Source: Chitinophaga rhizosphaerae
Lineage (GTDB): Bacteria; Bacteroidota; Bacteroidia; Chitinophagales; Chitinophagaceae
Assembly: GCF_003958645.1 (NCBI RefSeq)
Contig: NZ_RXLO01000001.1
Span: 310,001-374,000, forward strand
Direction of reading: 5' to 3'
Length of the DNA stretch: 64,000 nucleotides
In this document: positions 1 through 8,815 of the stretch, in pieces
Position numbering within the stretch: the stretch's first letter is position 1
How the letters are laid out: each line of letters starts with the position of its first letter
Notes under the pieces: generated by a model
What the model was told of the DNA's origin: nothing
The model's database searches: none
The model's input: only the letters and a program-made list of their open reading frames with translations
Translations under genes and position numbers: made by a program

Positions 1-723
1 GTGCGGTATTCGCCGCTGCCGGAGATCGATACGGAAAACGAGAGCATGGAAACGGCGGCCGTCAACAGCGGCAAGAAAAGCATTTTCGAATTTCCGCACC
101 TGATCCTGGGTGCCGTAGCGATATTTTTGCATGTCGGCACGCAGGTCATCGCGATCGATACGATCATTTCCTACGCCGGCTCCATGGGCATCCCGCTCCT
201 CGAAGCCAAAGCGTTCCCGTCGTATACGCTGGGCGCCACGATCGTGGGGTATTTCATCGGGATCCTCCTCATCCCGAAATTCGTGAAACAGGTGAATGCC
301 CTCCGCTTTTGTACGGTACTGGGAGCCGTGCTTACCGTCTGCATCGTGAACATGCGCGGCATGGTGCACGTTTTCGGGCATGAAACGGATGTGTCGATAT
401 GGTTCGTGGTATTGCTGGGATTGGCCAACTCGCTCGTTTGGGCGGGCATCTGGCCGCTGGCGCTCGACGGCCTGGGCCGCTTTACCAAGCTGGGCGCCTC
501 GGTCCTCATCATGGGGCTTTGCGGCAACGCGGTGCTGCCGCTGGTGTATGGATTTTTCGCGGATATGACAGGGGAACGCGATGCCTACTGGGTATTGCTG
601 CCCTGTTACGCTTACCTCATGTATTACGCATTTCACGGGCATCTGGTGCGCAGCTGGAAGCCGTCTCACAGGGCCGTTCCCTCAACACCCGAATATGAAT
701 ACTCCGAAGATAAAAATCTTTAA
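1..723 (+). CDS. Sugar MFS permease, FHS/GluP-like (5' partial)
   Basis: This is the C-terminal half of a major-facilitator sugar permease that begins left of the window; the frame is open from base 1 to the TAA at 721-723. The 240 visible residues start in a charged cytoplasmic loop and then show about six hydrophobic segments (for example HLILGAVAIFLHVGTQ and SYTLGATIVGYFIGILL), as expected for transmembrane helices 7-12. The pattern fits the fucose/glucose/galactose:H+ symporter family. It overlaps nagA by 29 nt, so in this setting a role in uptake of N-acetylglucosamine (NagP-like) across the inner membrane is the likely one. The substrate is inferred from context only, because the N-terminal half is not visible. 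Confidence 0.85.
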   Translation: MRYSPLPEIDTENESMETAAVNSGKKSIFEFPHLILGAVAIFLHVGTQVIAIDTIISYAGSMGIPLLEAKAFPSYTLGATIVGYFIGILLIPKFVKQVNALRFCTVLGAVLTVCIVNMRGMVHVFGHETDVSIWFVVLLGLANSLVWAGIWPLALDGLGRFTKLGASVLIMGLCGNAVLPLVYGFFADMTGERDAYWVLLPCYAYLMYYAFHGHLVRSWKPSHRAVPSTPEYEYSEDKNL

Positions 724-1921
724 CGGCCGGATCATCACGCCGTACCGCATTATCAACGGTGGTACGGTGCTGACGGAGGGCAACCGCATCCTGGCGTTGG
801 CGGAAGATGATATTCCCGTTTCCGGCGCCGTGGAGATCGATGCGAAAGGGCAATACATTTCGCCCGGTTTCATCGATATACACGTGCATGGCGGCGGCGA
901 TGCGGATTTTATGGACGGGGACACGGCATCTTTCCTGAAAGTTGCAGAAACGCATATCCGGTATGGCACCACGGCCATGACGCCCACTTCGCTCAGCGGC
1001 GATACCGACAGCCTACGGCGTACCATTTCCAACTACGAAACCGCCCATCCGCTCAACCGGAAAGGGTCGGAATTCATCGGCATTCATCTGGAAGGGCCTT
1101 ACTTCGCCATGAATCAGCGCGGCGCGCAAGACCCGCGCTACATCCGCAACCCGGACCCCGCAGAATACGCGTCCGTGCTGGCGGATACTACGTCCGTCGC
1201 GCGTTGGAGCGCTGCCCCCGAGCTCCCGGGCGCCCTCGCTTTCGGCGATTATCTCCGCCAGCGGGGGATATTACCCGCCGTGGCGCATACAGACGCCATT
1301 TACGAAGAAATGCTCGACGCCTGGGAGCACGGCTATTCCCACGTCACACATCTTTATTCGGCGATGTCGGGCGTTACCCGGCGGAATGCCTTCCGTTTCG
1401 CCGGCGTCATTGAAAGTGCGTTCCTGCTCGACGATATGACCGTGGAAATCATCGCTGACGGAGTTCATTTGCCGCCAGCGCTGCTCAAACTCGTCTACAA
1501 ATTCAAAGGCCCGGAAAAAACCGCCCTCATCACCGACGCCATGCGCGCCGCCGGCATGCCCCCGGGCGAAAGCATCCTCGGCAGCCGGGAAAACGGACTG
1601 AAAGTGATCGTTGAAGATGAGGTGGCGAAACTGCCCGACCGTACGCAGTTTGCGGGAAGCGTGGCTACGGCAGACCGGCTCGTGCGCAACATGGTGAAAC
1701 TGGCGGATGTGCCCATGGCCGACGCCGTGCGCATGATGACCGCCACGCCCGCCGCCATTATGAAAGTTTCCGGGAGGAAGGGATCCCTCGCCACGGGGAA
1801 AGACGCGGACATCGTGCTGTTCAACGAAGACGTGCGCATCGATACGGTGGTCCGCGGCGGAGAAATCCTTCATCGCGCCGCAAACGCCCGGTCGGTGCTG
1901 CATCTGCCAACACAAGGATAA
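695..1921 (+). CDS. nagA: N-acetylglucosamine-6-phosphate deacetylase
   Basis: NagA removes the acetyl group from GlcNAc-6-phosphate in the cytoplasm, giving glucosamine-6-phosphate and acetate, the step before NagB. The 408-residue product has the amidohydrolase layout: a short beta-sandwich start, the metal motif HVHGGGDADFMD around residue 62, HLEGPYF, a VAHTDA segment and VTHLYSAM with its metal-binding His, and a catalytic-type Asp in ALITDAM. A longer open frame starts at 581, but homologues begin close to the KIKIFNGRIITP segment, so I chose the ATG at 695. It overlaps the permease end by 29 nt, which suggests translational coupling, and nagB follows 67 nt later on the same strand. Confidence 0.94.
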   Translation: MNTPKIKIFNGRIITPYRIINGGTVLTEGNRILALAEDDIPVSGAVEIDAKGQYISPGFIDIHVHGGGDADFMDGDTASFLKVAETHIRYGTTAMTPTSLSGDTDSLRRTISNYETAHPLNRKGSEFIGIHLEGPYFAMNQRGAQDPRYIRNPDPAEYASVLADTTSVARWSAAPELPGALAFGDYLRQRGILPAVAHTDAIYEEMLDAWEHGYSHVTHLYSAMSGVTRRNAFRFAGVIESAFLLDDMTVEIIADGVHLPPALLKLVYKFKGPEKTALITDAMRAAGMPPGESILGSRENGLKVIVEDEVAKLPDRTQFAGSVATADRLVRNMVKLADVPMADAVRMMTATPAAIMKVSGRKGSLATGKDADIVLFNEDVRIDTVVRGGEILHRAANARSVLHLPTQG

Positions 1922-1988
1922 AAACGACCACCATACCACCGCTGCGGCAGCCACAGAGCGCCGTCCGGCATCAAAAACCTGTCAACAT

Positions 1989-2738
1989 ATGCATACATAC
2001 CAACGAATCAATGTACACCAGTTTGAGGACAGGCGCCGGATGGGCGCTGCCGCGGCGGCTGCGGTGGCAGGGCGGGTGCATGCGCTCCTGCAATCCCAAC
2101 CTTACATCAGCATGATCTTCGCCGCTGCACCTTCGCAACAGGAATTCCTGGAAGCCTTCCGTGCTGATCCGTCCATTCCCTGGGACCGCATCCACGCGTT
2201 CCATATGGACGAATACATCGGCCTTCCCGCCAACGCGCCACAGGGATTCGGTAACTTCCTCAGGGAGCGCCTTTTCGGGCTCGTACCGTTCAGATCGGTG
2301 CATTACCTCGACGGACAAACGAACGACGCGAATGCGGAATGCGAGCGCTATGCCGGGTTGCTGAACGGAGGAACGGATATAGTTTGCATGGGAGTGGGGG
2401 AGAACACGCACATCGCGTTCAACGACCCGCACGTGGCGGATTTCAACGATCCCAAACTGGTGAAGGTGGTAGACCTGGACGATGCCTGCCGGCAACAGCA
2501 GGTGAACGACGGATGTTTCGCGTCGCTGCAAGACGTGCCCACGCACGCGCTGACGCTTACAGTGCCAGCATTGTACCGCGGAACCTGGATTTATTGCATG
2601 GTGCCCGGTGCTGCAAAAGCGGAGGCGGTACGGCACACGCTGCAATCGCCCATAAGCGCGCAACATCCCAGCACTATCCTGCGGAAACATCCGCGGGCGG
2701 CGCTTTTCATCGATAAAGACAGTGCTGCGCTGCTTTAG
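1989..2738 (+). CDS. nagB: Glucosamine-6-phosphate deaminase (variant active-site motif)
   Basis: Converts glucosamine-6-phosphate to fructose-6-phosphate and ammonia, feeding glycolysis. The 249-residue protein has the NagB/6-phosphogluconolactonase fold and the MDEYIGL motif with the expected catalytic Asp (residue 74). The second motif reads GVGENTHIAFND (135-146). In E. coli NagB the matching stretch is GVGNDGHIAFNE, where Asp141, His143 and Glu148 act together. Here the Asp position is Asn139 and the Glu position is Asp146, while the His is kept (141). A subgroup of the family may share this ENxH form, so activity is still likely, but substrate or allostery may differ. The stop codon overlaps the stop of the convergent LacI gene (2735-2738). 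Confidence 0.88.
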   Translation: MHTYQRINVHQFEDRRRMGAAAAAAVAGRVHALLQSQPYISMIFAAAPSQQEFLEAFRADPSIPWDRIHAFHMDEYIGLPANAPQGFGNFLRERLFGLVPFRSVHYLDGQTNDANAECERYAGLLNGGTDIVCMGVGENTHIAFNDPHVADFNDPKLVKVVDLDDACRQQQVNDGCFASLQDVPTHALTLTVPALYRGTWIYCMVPGAAKAEAVRHTLQSPISAQHPSTILRKHPRAALFIDKDSAALL

Positions 2739-3796
2739 TTTTTGTAATACATGTAGTTTTCGCGGGTGATGATGTCGATCGGCATGAAGTGTTCCTTTTC
2801 GACGGGCGCGCCCAGCACGAGGTGCTGATACAGCGTCATGATGCCGCGATAGGCCTGTTCCTGGGGCTTTTGGCAAATGAGGAAATCGATCATGCCTTTC
2901 TGGAGCCACGAAACGTTTTCGGGGAGGAAGTCGTACCCCATCACCAGGATATCCTTTTTTCCGGCAGATTCCAGGAATTGCGCGATGAGATGCACGCGGG
3001 AACTGGTCACGAAAATGGCTTTGATGGACGCGTCGGCCGCGAGGGCTTCCGCTACCTTCTTTTCTATGGATTTCTCGTTGCTTTCGGGGACGTCGGTTTT
3101 GACGATCCTGTCCAGCTTTTCACTGAAATACGCCCTGAAACCTTCTTCCTTCCGCAACAGGGGATGCAATCCTTCGATTTCCTTCGTCATGTTCACCATG
3201 AGGATTTTATCATCGGGCTGGAGGCAATACGCCATGAGATGACCGGCGAGGTACCCGCTGCGGAAGAGCTCCGGGCCCACATAGCAGAGACTGTTGAGAC
3301 TGGGGATGTCGGAGTTGATGAATACGTAGGGAACGTTCTTTTCCTGCAGCTGTCCGCAGAAAGCGGTGGCTTCGTCTATAAAGAGCGGAGCCAGCAAGAC
3401 TCCGTCCAGCAGCCCTTTCAGCAACTGCCGGGCGGCTTTCGGGAAGGAAGTGCGGTCGTTGAAATCGTAATAATACCGTTCGATCCGGACCCCCATCTGC
3501 CGGATTTCGTCTTCGGCCTGGGAAACGCCCGCCAGGAGGATTTCCCAATATTCCGTTTCCGTAGAAACCGCCGGGAGCAATATGGCGAGGTTCAATACTT
3601 TGCGCGATGCCAGCCGGCTCGCGATGATATTGGGCTGATAGTTCAGTTCCTGTATGATCTTCTCGATCTTGGCGCGTGTTTTGGCCGATACGCCCGTCCG
3701 GTTATGGATGACCCGGTCTACCGTGGCGATCGAGACCTTTGCCCGCCGCGCAATTTCCTTGACGCCGCCGGGCTGATCTGGTTGTTTCGCTTTCAT
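2735..3796 (-). CDS. LacI-family transcriptional regulator
   Basis: A 353-residue one-component repressor. The N-terminus has a LacI helix-turn-helix (VKEIARRAKVSIATVDRVIH, roughly residues 12-31) and the hinge-helix region NIIASRLASRK; the rest is a periplasmic-binding-protein-like sugar sensor that starts at LNLAILLP. The frame can be read back to 3946, but that extension is unlike the family, so I start at the ATG at 3796 (MKAKQ). It converges on nagB with overlapping stops and is divergent from the GH43 gene 73 nt away, so it could control either the nag genes or GH43. A palindromic GTACGTAC lies in the shared upstream region. Its effector is unknown. Confidence 0.9.
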   Translation of the reverse strand: MKAKQPDQPGGVKEIARRAKVSIATVDRVIHNRTGVSAKTRAKIEKIIQELNYQPNIIASRLASRKVLNLAILLPAVSTETEYWEILLAGVSQAEDEIRQMGVRIERYYYDFNDRTSFPKAARQLLKGLLDGVLLAPLFIDEATAFCGQLQEKNVPYVFINSDIPSLNSLCYVGPELFRSGYLAGHLMAYCLQPDDKILMVNMTKEIEGLHPLLRKEEGFRAYFSEKLDRIVKTDVPESNEKSIEKKVAEALAADASIKAIFVTSSRVHLIAQFLESAGKKDILVMGYDFLPENVSWLQKGMIDFLICQKPQEQAYRGIMTLYQHLVLGAPVEKEHFMPIDIITRENYMYYKN

Positions 3797-3803
3797 GGAT
3801 GTG

Positions 3804-3830
3804 CAGTGTACGTGTACGTACCCGAAAGTA
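3804..3830. promoter_or_regulatory. Candidate operator between LacI-type gene and GH43
   Basis: The 73-nt gap between the divergent regulator and GH43 starts contains two tandem GTGTAC units (3806-3817) ending in the palindrome GTACGTAC (3814-3821) with a central CG, a common trait of LacI-family operators. The assignment is inference from position and symmetry. A GGGGA Shine-Dalgarno-like stretch sits just before the GH43 ATG. Confidence 0.3.
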
Positions 3831-3869
3831 GTGAAAAAGAATTGATTGGGATATTTTATTTTAGGGGAC

Positions 3870-4877
3870 ATGAAAACCATGTTTATTTCCCTGCTGCTGC
3901 TCGCCACCGTCGCCGGCGCGCAGGCCCAGGATTCCACGTTCACCAATCCACTCCTGACTTCCGGCGCCGATCCGTATTCTTATTTCAAAGATGGATGGTA
4001 CTACTACACCCACACCACGGCCAATTCTATCGTGCTTTGGAAGACCCGCAGCCTGGCAGACCTTACATCCGCCCAGCACGTCACCATTTACAAACCCACT
4101 GAAAACAATGCCTGGTCGAAAGATATCTGGGCGCCACAGGTGCAGTTCCTCCGCGGAAAATGGTATGCCTATTTCGCGGCCACCGGCGGAAAGAACGTGC
4201 AGCACCGCATGTACGTCCTCGAAAACCCTTCACCCGACCCCATGACCGGCAACTGGACCTTCAAGGGCCAGGTTACCGACGCTACCAACAAATGGGCCAT
4301 CGACGCCGATATTTTCGAATACAAAAAGGAACTGTACATGATCTGGTCGGGTTGGGAGGGAGATGCAGATAAGCAGCAGGATATTTACATCGCACAAATG
4401 AAAAATCCCTGGACGATTTCGTCGAAAAGAGTGCGCTTGTCCGTTCCGGAACACGAATGGGAGAAAAGCGGCCAGAAAGTGACGGTGAACGAAGGCCCGC
4501 AGGCGCTCTTCCACGGCAAAAAACTCATGATCGTATATTCCGCGAGCGGCTGCTGGACAGACCATTACGCCCTGGGGCTCCTCCGTTTTTCCGGCAAAGG
4601 CAGCCTCCTCGATTCCGCGCGGTGGACCAAACATCCCGAACCGATCTTCCAAACTTCGGTGGCGAATAAAGTCTGGTCGCCGGGGCATAATTCTTTCTTC
4701 AAAAGCCCCAATGGTAAGGAGGACTGGATCCTTTATCACGCCAATTCCCAGCCAGGCTGGGGCTGCGGCGGGAAACGATCTCCCCGGATGCAAAAGTTCA
4801 GTTGGACGAAAGACGGCATGCCGGTTTTCGGGGAGCCGGTGGCGGAGGGGACGGTGTTGCGGAGACCTGGAAATTAA
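3870..4877 (+). CDS. Secreted glycoside hydrolase family 43
   Basis: A 335-residue protein with a signal peptide (MKTMFISLLLLATVAGAQAQ) followed by a five-bladed beta-propeller of the GH43 type. The three acidic residues expected of the family are visible: Asp34 in SGADPYSYF (general base), Asp145 in KWAIDADIF (pKa modulator) and Glu208 in VNEGPQAL (general acid). GH43 enzymes cut alpha-L-arabinofuranosyl or beta-xylosyl links; the sequence resembles alpha-arabinofuranosidase-like members, but the exact substrate cannot be read from motifs. The export signal places it in the periplasm or on the surface. I start at 3870 because it gives the signal peptide and follows an AGGGGA box. It is divergent from the LacI-type regulator, a likely controller. 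Confidence 0.88.
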   Translation: MKTMFISLLLLATVAGAQAQDSTFTNPLLTSGADPYSYFKDGWYYYTHTTANSIVLWKTRSLADLTSAQHVTIYKPTENNAWSKDIWAPQVQFLRGKWYAYFAATGGKNVQHRMYVLENPSPDPMTGNWTFKGQVTDATNKWAIDADIFEYKKELYMIWSGWEGDADKQQDIYIAQMKNPWTISSKRVRLSVPEHEWEKSGQKVTVNEGPQALFHGKKLMIVYSASGCWTDHYALGLLRFSGKGSLLDSARWTKHPEPIFQTSVANKVWSPGHNSFFKSPNGKEDWILYHANSQPGWGCGGKRSPRMQKFSWTKDGMPVFGEPVAEGTVLRRPGN

Positions 4878-4905
4878 CTAGTTTTACGTTTTAAATCCTT
4901 TATCT

Positions 4906-6054
4906 ATGAATTGGAAATTTTTGTCCATTGGACTTTTGTTGACATGTAGTACCATAAATCTGATTGCGCAGGAAACGTATATTTTGAACCGCGAGGCTCC
5001 GGTTCAGATCTCAGGTACTTTCAATATTTCGGGCAGAGGCGCTGCACGAAAATTTGTTGCATTGTCTGATAGGTCTGACAACACAAACGGGCATCATCTC
5101 TTTGGGCTCCACAAAATCAACCCCGATTGGGCCGGTGTGAGATGGGGCATAGGGTTGATCGGCAACGAAACAGGTACCAATGCACAAGGTTCAAATTTTG
5201 CCATATGGAGTTATAATGATAATGCCTCTTATAAAAGTACTGCATTTTATATTGATCGGCCGACAGCAGCTATCGGTATTGGATCAACTTCGCCAGCAGA
5301 CAGACTTCACGTTTCGGGCGGAAATATCAGGATTTCCCCGCCGCCAACACAAAATGGAGGTTTAAATATTGGAAATTCGAACAATAATCGTTGGGCATGG
5401 GTGAGACTAACTAATACAGACCCTAACGCTCCGGATGGATTCAGTTTATATGAAGATAATACGGGTGTAGGCGGCGGATTGGGAACGCGGCTGTGGATAA
5501 CGAAAGGTGGACATTTCGGAATAGGCGACCAGCCACCTACTGCGCCTTTTCAAATTAAAAGCGGTGGACAGGTATTCAAATTCATAGCCGGTCCAAACAC
5601 TTCCGGATATGCGATTACCCAAAGTGTAAATGACGATGGCATGAACTTTTCCCTTAATACCAACGTTCGCGGATTCAACTTCGTAACCACTCGGGGACGT
5701 TTGTTTACGATAGATTCTGTGGGAAATGTCCGCATCGGTGATCATGCGCCAAACGGTTACAAACTTTCCGTAAACGGCAGCGCCATATTCACCAAAGCCG
5801 TCGTGAAAGCATACGCCAACTGGCCCGACTTCGTATTTGAGGAAGATTTCAAATTGCAACCTATCGAGGAAGTAATGGCGTATGTAAAGGAAAACAAACA
5901 TCTTCCCGGCATCCCCTCGGCCAAAGAAGTCGCCGAAAAAGGGCAGGACCTCGGAGAGATGAACGCCAAACTCCTGCAGAAAATCGAAGAACTGACACTT
6001 TATATCGCAGAGATGAAGAAGGAAATCGATGCGTTGAAGGCGGAAAGGAAGTAA
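4906..6054 (+). CDS. Secreted fibre-like protein with C-terminal coiled coil
   Basis: A 382-residue protein of unknown function. It starts with a signal peptide (MNWKFLSIGLLLTCSTINLIAQ). The middle part is Asn/Gly-rich with short beta-type repeats such as IGIGSTSPADRLHVSGG and FGIGDQPPTAPFQI, a style seen in fibre or adhesin stalks. The last ~75 residues hold the block HLPGIPSAKEVAEKG found at the end of many Bacteroidota surface proteins, then a coiled coil (MNAKLLQKIEELTLYIAEMKKE). It resembles the region before the peptidase S74/intramolecular chaperone of tail-fibre-like proteins, but I see no S74 catalytic domain. Up to about 5740 the DNA is clearly richer in A+T than the flanking genes, which hints at transfer or a variable segment. 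The terminator at 6066 ends it. Confidence 0.75.
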   Translation: MNWKFLSIGLLLTCSTINLIAQETYILNREAPVQISGTFNISGRGAARKFVALSDRSDNTNGHHLFGLHKINPDWAGVRWGIGLIGNETGTNAQGSNFAIWSYNDNASYKSTAFYIDRPTAAIGIGSTSPADRLHVSGGNIRISPPPTQNGGLNIGNSNNNRWAWVRLTNTDPNAPDGFSLYEDNTGVGGGLGTRLWITKGGHFGIGDQPPTAPFQIKSGGQVFKFIAGPNTSGYAITQSVNDDGMNFSLNTNVRGFNFVTTRGRLFTIDSVGNVRIGDHAPNGYKLSVNGSAIFTKAVVKAYANWPDFVFEEDFKLQPIEEVMAYVKENKHLPGIPSAKEVAEKGQDLGEMNAKLLQKIEELTLYIAEMKKEIDALKAERK

Positions 6055-6065
6055 CGTATATCTAA

Positions 6066-6100
6066 GAAAAAACCGGGCCCCCAACGAGCCCGGTTTTTTT
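6066..6100. terminator. Bidirectional intrinsic terminator
   Basis: A GC-rich stem (accgggc / gcccggt) with an A-tract on the left and a T-tract on the right lies between the convergent fibre-like gene and the SGNH hydrolase gene, so it can end transcripts from both sides. Confidence 0.85.
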
Positions 6101-6118
6101 CTTATTTCACGTCCGGAA

Positions 6119-6793
6119 TCAAAGTCCGGTAATCGCTTTCGCCATTTGTGCCGCCACGAACGCGTTGCCTTCTCTGTTAAGGTGCACACGGTCGGAGGTG
6201 AGCAGGCCTTTTTCGCTGTTGTCTTTATTATTGGCGGCCTCGTAGTCCAGGAACGCCTTGCGGAGATCTACCAGCGGCAGGCTTTGTTCCTTGCTGATGG
6301 ACCGGATCAGGTCGCTGTATTTGTTGAGGTCCGCGTCCTGCTCGTTATCGCCGTCTTTCTTTTCGCCGATGACGGAAGGTGTGCAAACGATCACTTTCGC
6401 GCCGTTGTCCTGAATCTTTTTGATGAGCGCGCGGTAGAAGCCGCCGAATTTGTCGAAATCCGTACCGGTACGGTGGGAGGCCTTATGCCAGACATCGTTG
6501 ATCCCGACATAGATCACCACCACGTCCGGTTTCTTTTCGAGCACGTCTTTTTCCATGCGGAGATAGAGATCGTAGACTTTATTCCCCCCGATCCCTGCCC
6601 CGATGAGCTCATACTGCCCGGCATGCGATTGCTGCAACATAGCGTTCAGTTGCGTGATATACCCTTCCGGGCCAACGCCGGCCTGTGTAATGGAATCCCC
6701 GAAGAAGATGACTTTTTTCTTCTTCTTCGCTACCCCGGCAGACAGGAGTGCCATGGCGCCCAGGGCAAAAAGAAGCATGGATAGTTTTTTCAT
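6119..6793 (-). CDS. Secreted SGNH/GDSL-type hydrolase
   Basis: A 224-residue esterase-type enzyme with an N-terminal signal segment (MKKLSMLLFALGAMALLSAG). The SGNH blocks are in place: FGDSIT with nucleophile Ser34, Gly in GAGIGGNK (block II), GIND with Asn99 (block III), and DRVHLN with Asp201 and His204 (block V). Such enzymes hydrolyse ester bonds, often acetyl groups on carbohydrates or lipids; the substrate here is unknown. I chose the start at 6793 rather than 6844 because it gives a normal signal peptide. It is the last gene of a leftward run that begins at the pirin gene (10674); the terminator at 6066-6100 closes that unit. Confidence 0.88.
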   Translation of the reverse strand: MKKLSMLLFALGAMALLSAGVAKKKKKVIFFGDSITQAGVGPEGYITQLNAMLQQSHAGQYELIGAGIGGNKVYDLYLRMEKDVLEKKPDVVVIYVGINDVWHKASHRTGTDFDKFGGFYRALIKKIQDNGAKVIVCTPSVIGEKKDGDNEQDADLNKYSDLIRSISKEQSLPLVDLRKAFLDYEAANNKDNSEKGLLTSDRVHLNREGNAFVAAQMAKAITGL

Positions 6794-6851
6794 AATCGCT
6801 GAAATGTTTATGGACGAACAAAATAGTAAAAAGTCCTTATCCACGCCAGCG

Positions 6852-7646
6852 TTAATATATGGTCGGCACCAGTCCGCCTTCCACCCGGATGGCCGCGCCG
6901 TTGGTGGCGGACGAAAGCGGGCTGGCGATATAGGCGATCATGCTGGCGATCTCCGAAACGTCGGCGAACCGCTGCAGGAGCGAACTGGGGCGCATGTCCC
7001 GGAAAAAGTTCTTTTCGGCTTCCGCCGGCGAAACGCCCTGTTCCGTAGCCAGTTTGCCGAGAAAATCCACCACGCCTTCCGATTTGGTGGGGCCGGGTAA
7101 GATCGTGTTGACGGTGACGCCCGTGTTTTTGGTGCGTTCCGCCAGGCCCCGGCTCACCGCGAGCTGGGCGGTTTTCGTCATACCGTAATGGATCATTTCG
7201 CTGGGGATCATGATGGACGATTCGCTGGAAATGAAAATGATGCGGCCCCAGTTGTTGGCGATCATTTTCGGGAAAAAGTGGCGCGACAGCCGCACGCCGC
7301 TCATGACGTTCACTTCGAAGAAGCGGTACCAGTCTTCATCGGGGATATCCTCGAATGCTTTGGGCTCGAAGATGCCGGCGTTGTTGACGAGTATATCTAT
7401 CGAAGGCAGTTTTTCCATCAATTGCTCCACATCGGCCAGTTTGGTAAAATCAGCGGCGATGCCGGAAACGGGACAGTTGGGGACGAGGTCTTTCAGTTTT
7501 TGCACGGCCTCTTTCACGCGGGCTTCCGTTCTGCCGTTGATAATGACGGTGGCCCCTTCCTGGAGGAGCAGTTTGGCGGCGGCGAACCCGATTCCCTGGG
7601 TGCTGCCGCTGATAAATGCGGTTTTTCCTTTCAAATGTAAATCCAT
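6852..7646 (-). CDS. SDR-family NAD(P)-dependent oxidoreductase
   Basis: A 264-residue classical short-chain dehydrogenase/reductase. The cofactor loop reads SGSTQGIG (13-20), the NNAG motif is at 88-91, and the catalytic Ser141, Tyr154 and Lys158 (YGMTK) are present. The last residues (GAAIRVEGGLVPTIY) match the usual C-terminal substrate-loop end. Function beyond reversible oxidation of an alcohol or keto group cannot be assigned. A GTG at 7652 is possible, but the ATG at 7646 fits the usual start. It lies 20 nt downstream of the Gly-tailed membrane protein, in the same leftward unit. Confidence 0.9.
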   Translation of the reverse strand: MDLHLKGKTAFISGSTQGIGFAAAKLLLQEGATVIINGRTEARVKEAVQKLKDLVPNCPVSGIAADFTKLADVEQLMEKLPSIDILVNNAGIFEPKAFEDIPDEDWYRFFEVNVMSGVRLSRHFFPKMIANNWGRIIFISSESSIMIPSEMIHYGMTKTAQLAVSRGLAERTKNTGVTVNTILPGPTKSEGVVDFLGKLATEQGVSPAEAEKNFFRDMRPSSLLQRFADVSEIASMIAYIASPLSSATNGAAIRVEGGLVPTIY

Positions 7647-7666
7647 ATGCACAGTTTTTTAAAATT

Positions 7667-8815
7667 CTAGAATTCGTTGCTGGCGCCACCTCCGCCGCCG
7701 GAGCCGCCGCCGAACTGGAATGCTTCGCCGGCCTGCGGGGTAGGTTGCATCGTTTCTGCGATGATGAGCCCTTCAAGTTGTTGCGCTCCGAAGCTGCGCG
7801 TATGCATGGCTTCCGTGGTGAACCCGTGTTTCGGTTTTTTGAGGTAGCGATGCACAAAATAAGATACCCCTACCAGAAAGATCCCGCCAAGCACCATTGC
7901 CGTTTCGATGGGCATTACGGCGTGGTACGCCCTGATGGTGAATACGGCCATGGCGATGAGGATGAGCCCCATGGCGAGGGGGATCCTGTCTTTCCGCAGT
8001 AGCCCCATCCATATATAAACGGGCGGAATGGCGATCGATAGCGTCCAGAAGAGCCATGGGAGCGGAGGCTCGCCTTCCATTCCCAGCAATTCCATGCCGG
8101 CGATATGCACCACGTAATAGTTACCGGCGAGGTACAGCGTAGCCAAAGTGCCCAGTCGCAACACATCCAGGCAAAGATCGTAATGCCGGAAGCGGAAATT
8201 CCGCTGTATACGGGTGAATAGCAAATACGCCCCTGCGGAAATGCCCATCACCAGGAAAGGCAGCAAATACCGCGCCCCGGGAATATACGCGATGGCGCCA
8301 TATACCACAATCATGATGCCACAAACCCAGCCACACAGGGCAATCCCGGGGTCGGAAGTGCGGACCGTGTACCAGGATGCGAGCGCCGTTAATAATATAA
8401 AAAGGAGGACCGGACTGTCGTTTTCCATAAGCGCCACCAGCGCGCCGGCGATATATACCGCCGAAACCCAGGTGAGCCCGTCGTCTACCCCCGAACGGTA
8501 ATGCCGGTGGCCAGACATCCACATTTCCAGTGTACCATATGCCAGCACGCCCCACACGAGGAAAAATATTTCTATCGAACGGATCGCGCCGTCCATCATC
8601 AGGAGGAAAAACAGACCGGTAGCAAGCAGTACGCACAACACGGTAGCGAGCCCCAGCCCGATGCGTACGAAAATATTCGGTGAATACAGGGTGTAAGGAT
8701 GCGCCGCTTTGATCCGCTCCGCCGTTCCCTGCACAATCACACCCGCAGCTTTCGCATCGTCGGCCTCCTGGCGGATGAGGGCGTTATCTAGCTCGGCGGT
8801 ATTATAGATCAGCAT
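7667..8815 (-). CDS. Polytopic membrane protein with Gly-rich tail
   Basis: A 382-residue protein with roughly nine or ten hydrophobic segments filling residues ~50-345 and a short cytoplasmic-type N-terminus. It ends in a flexible tail, GGGSGGGGGASNEF. I recognise it only as one of the uncharacterised membrane proteins (DUF4401-like) that sit beside DUF2157 proteins in Bacteroidota. It starts 14 nt before the DUF2157 gene ends, so the two are almost surely co-translated and may form a complex. No catalytic motif is visible. Confidence 0.75.
   Translation of the reverse strand: MLIYNTAELDNALIRQEADDAKAAGVIVQGTAERIKAAHPYTLYSPNIFVRIGLGLATVLCVLLATGLFFLLMMDGAIRSIEIFFLVWGVLAYGTLEMWMSGHRHYRSGVDDGLTWVSAVYIAGALVALMENDSPVLLFILLTALASWYTVRTSDPGIALCGWVCGIMIVVYGAIAYIPGARYLLPFLVMGISAGAYLLFTRIQRNFRFRHYDLCLDVLRLGTLATLYLAGNYYVVHIAGMELLGMEGEPPLPWLFWTLSIAIPPVYIWMGLLRKDRIPLAMGLILIAMAVFTIRAYHAVMPIETAMVLGGIFLVGVSYFVHRYLKKPKHGFTTEAMHTRSFGAQQLEGLIIAETMQPTPQAGEAFQFGGGSGGGGGASNEF

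Noticed and set aside
3797..3946. An N-terminal extension of the LacI-type regulator
   Set aside because: The helix-turn-helix normally lies within the first ~30 residues, and the extension would overlap the divergent GH43 gene's start.
2789..4102. A 437-codon plus-strand frame across the LacI-type gene and GH43 start
   Set aside because: It conflicts with a well-supported regulator and a signal-peptide-bearing GH43.
4906..6054. Phage tail fibre as evidence for a prophage
   Set aside because: It has a signal peptide and no other phage gene lies nearby; such fibre-like secreted proteins are common in Bacteroidota chromosomes.
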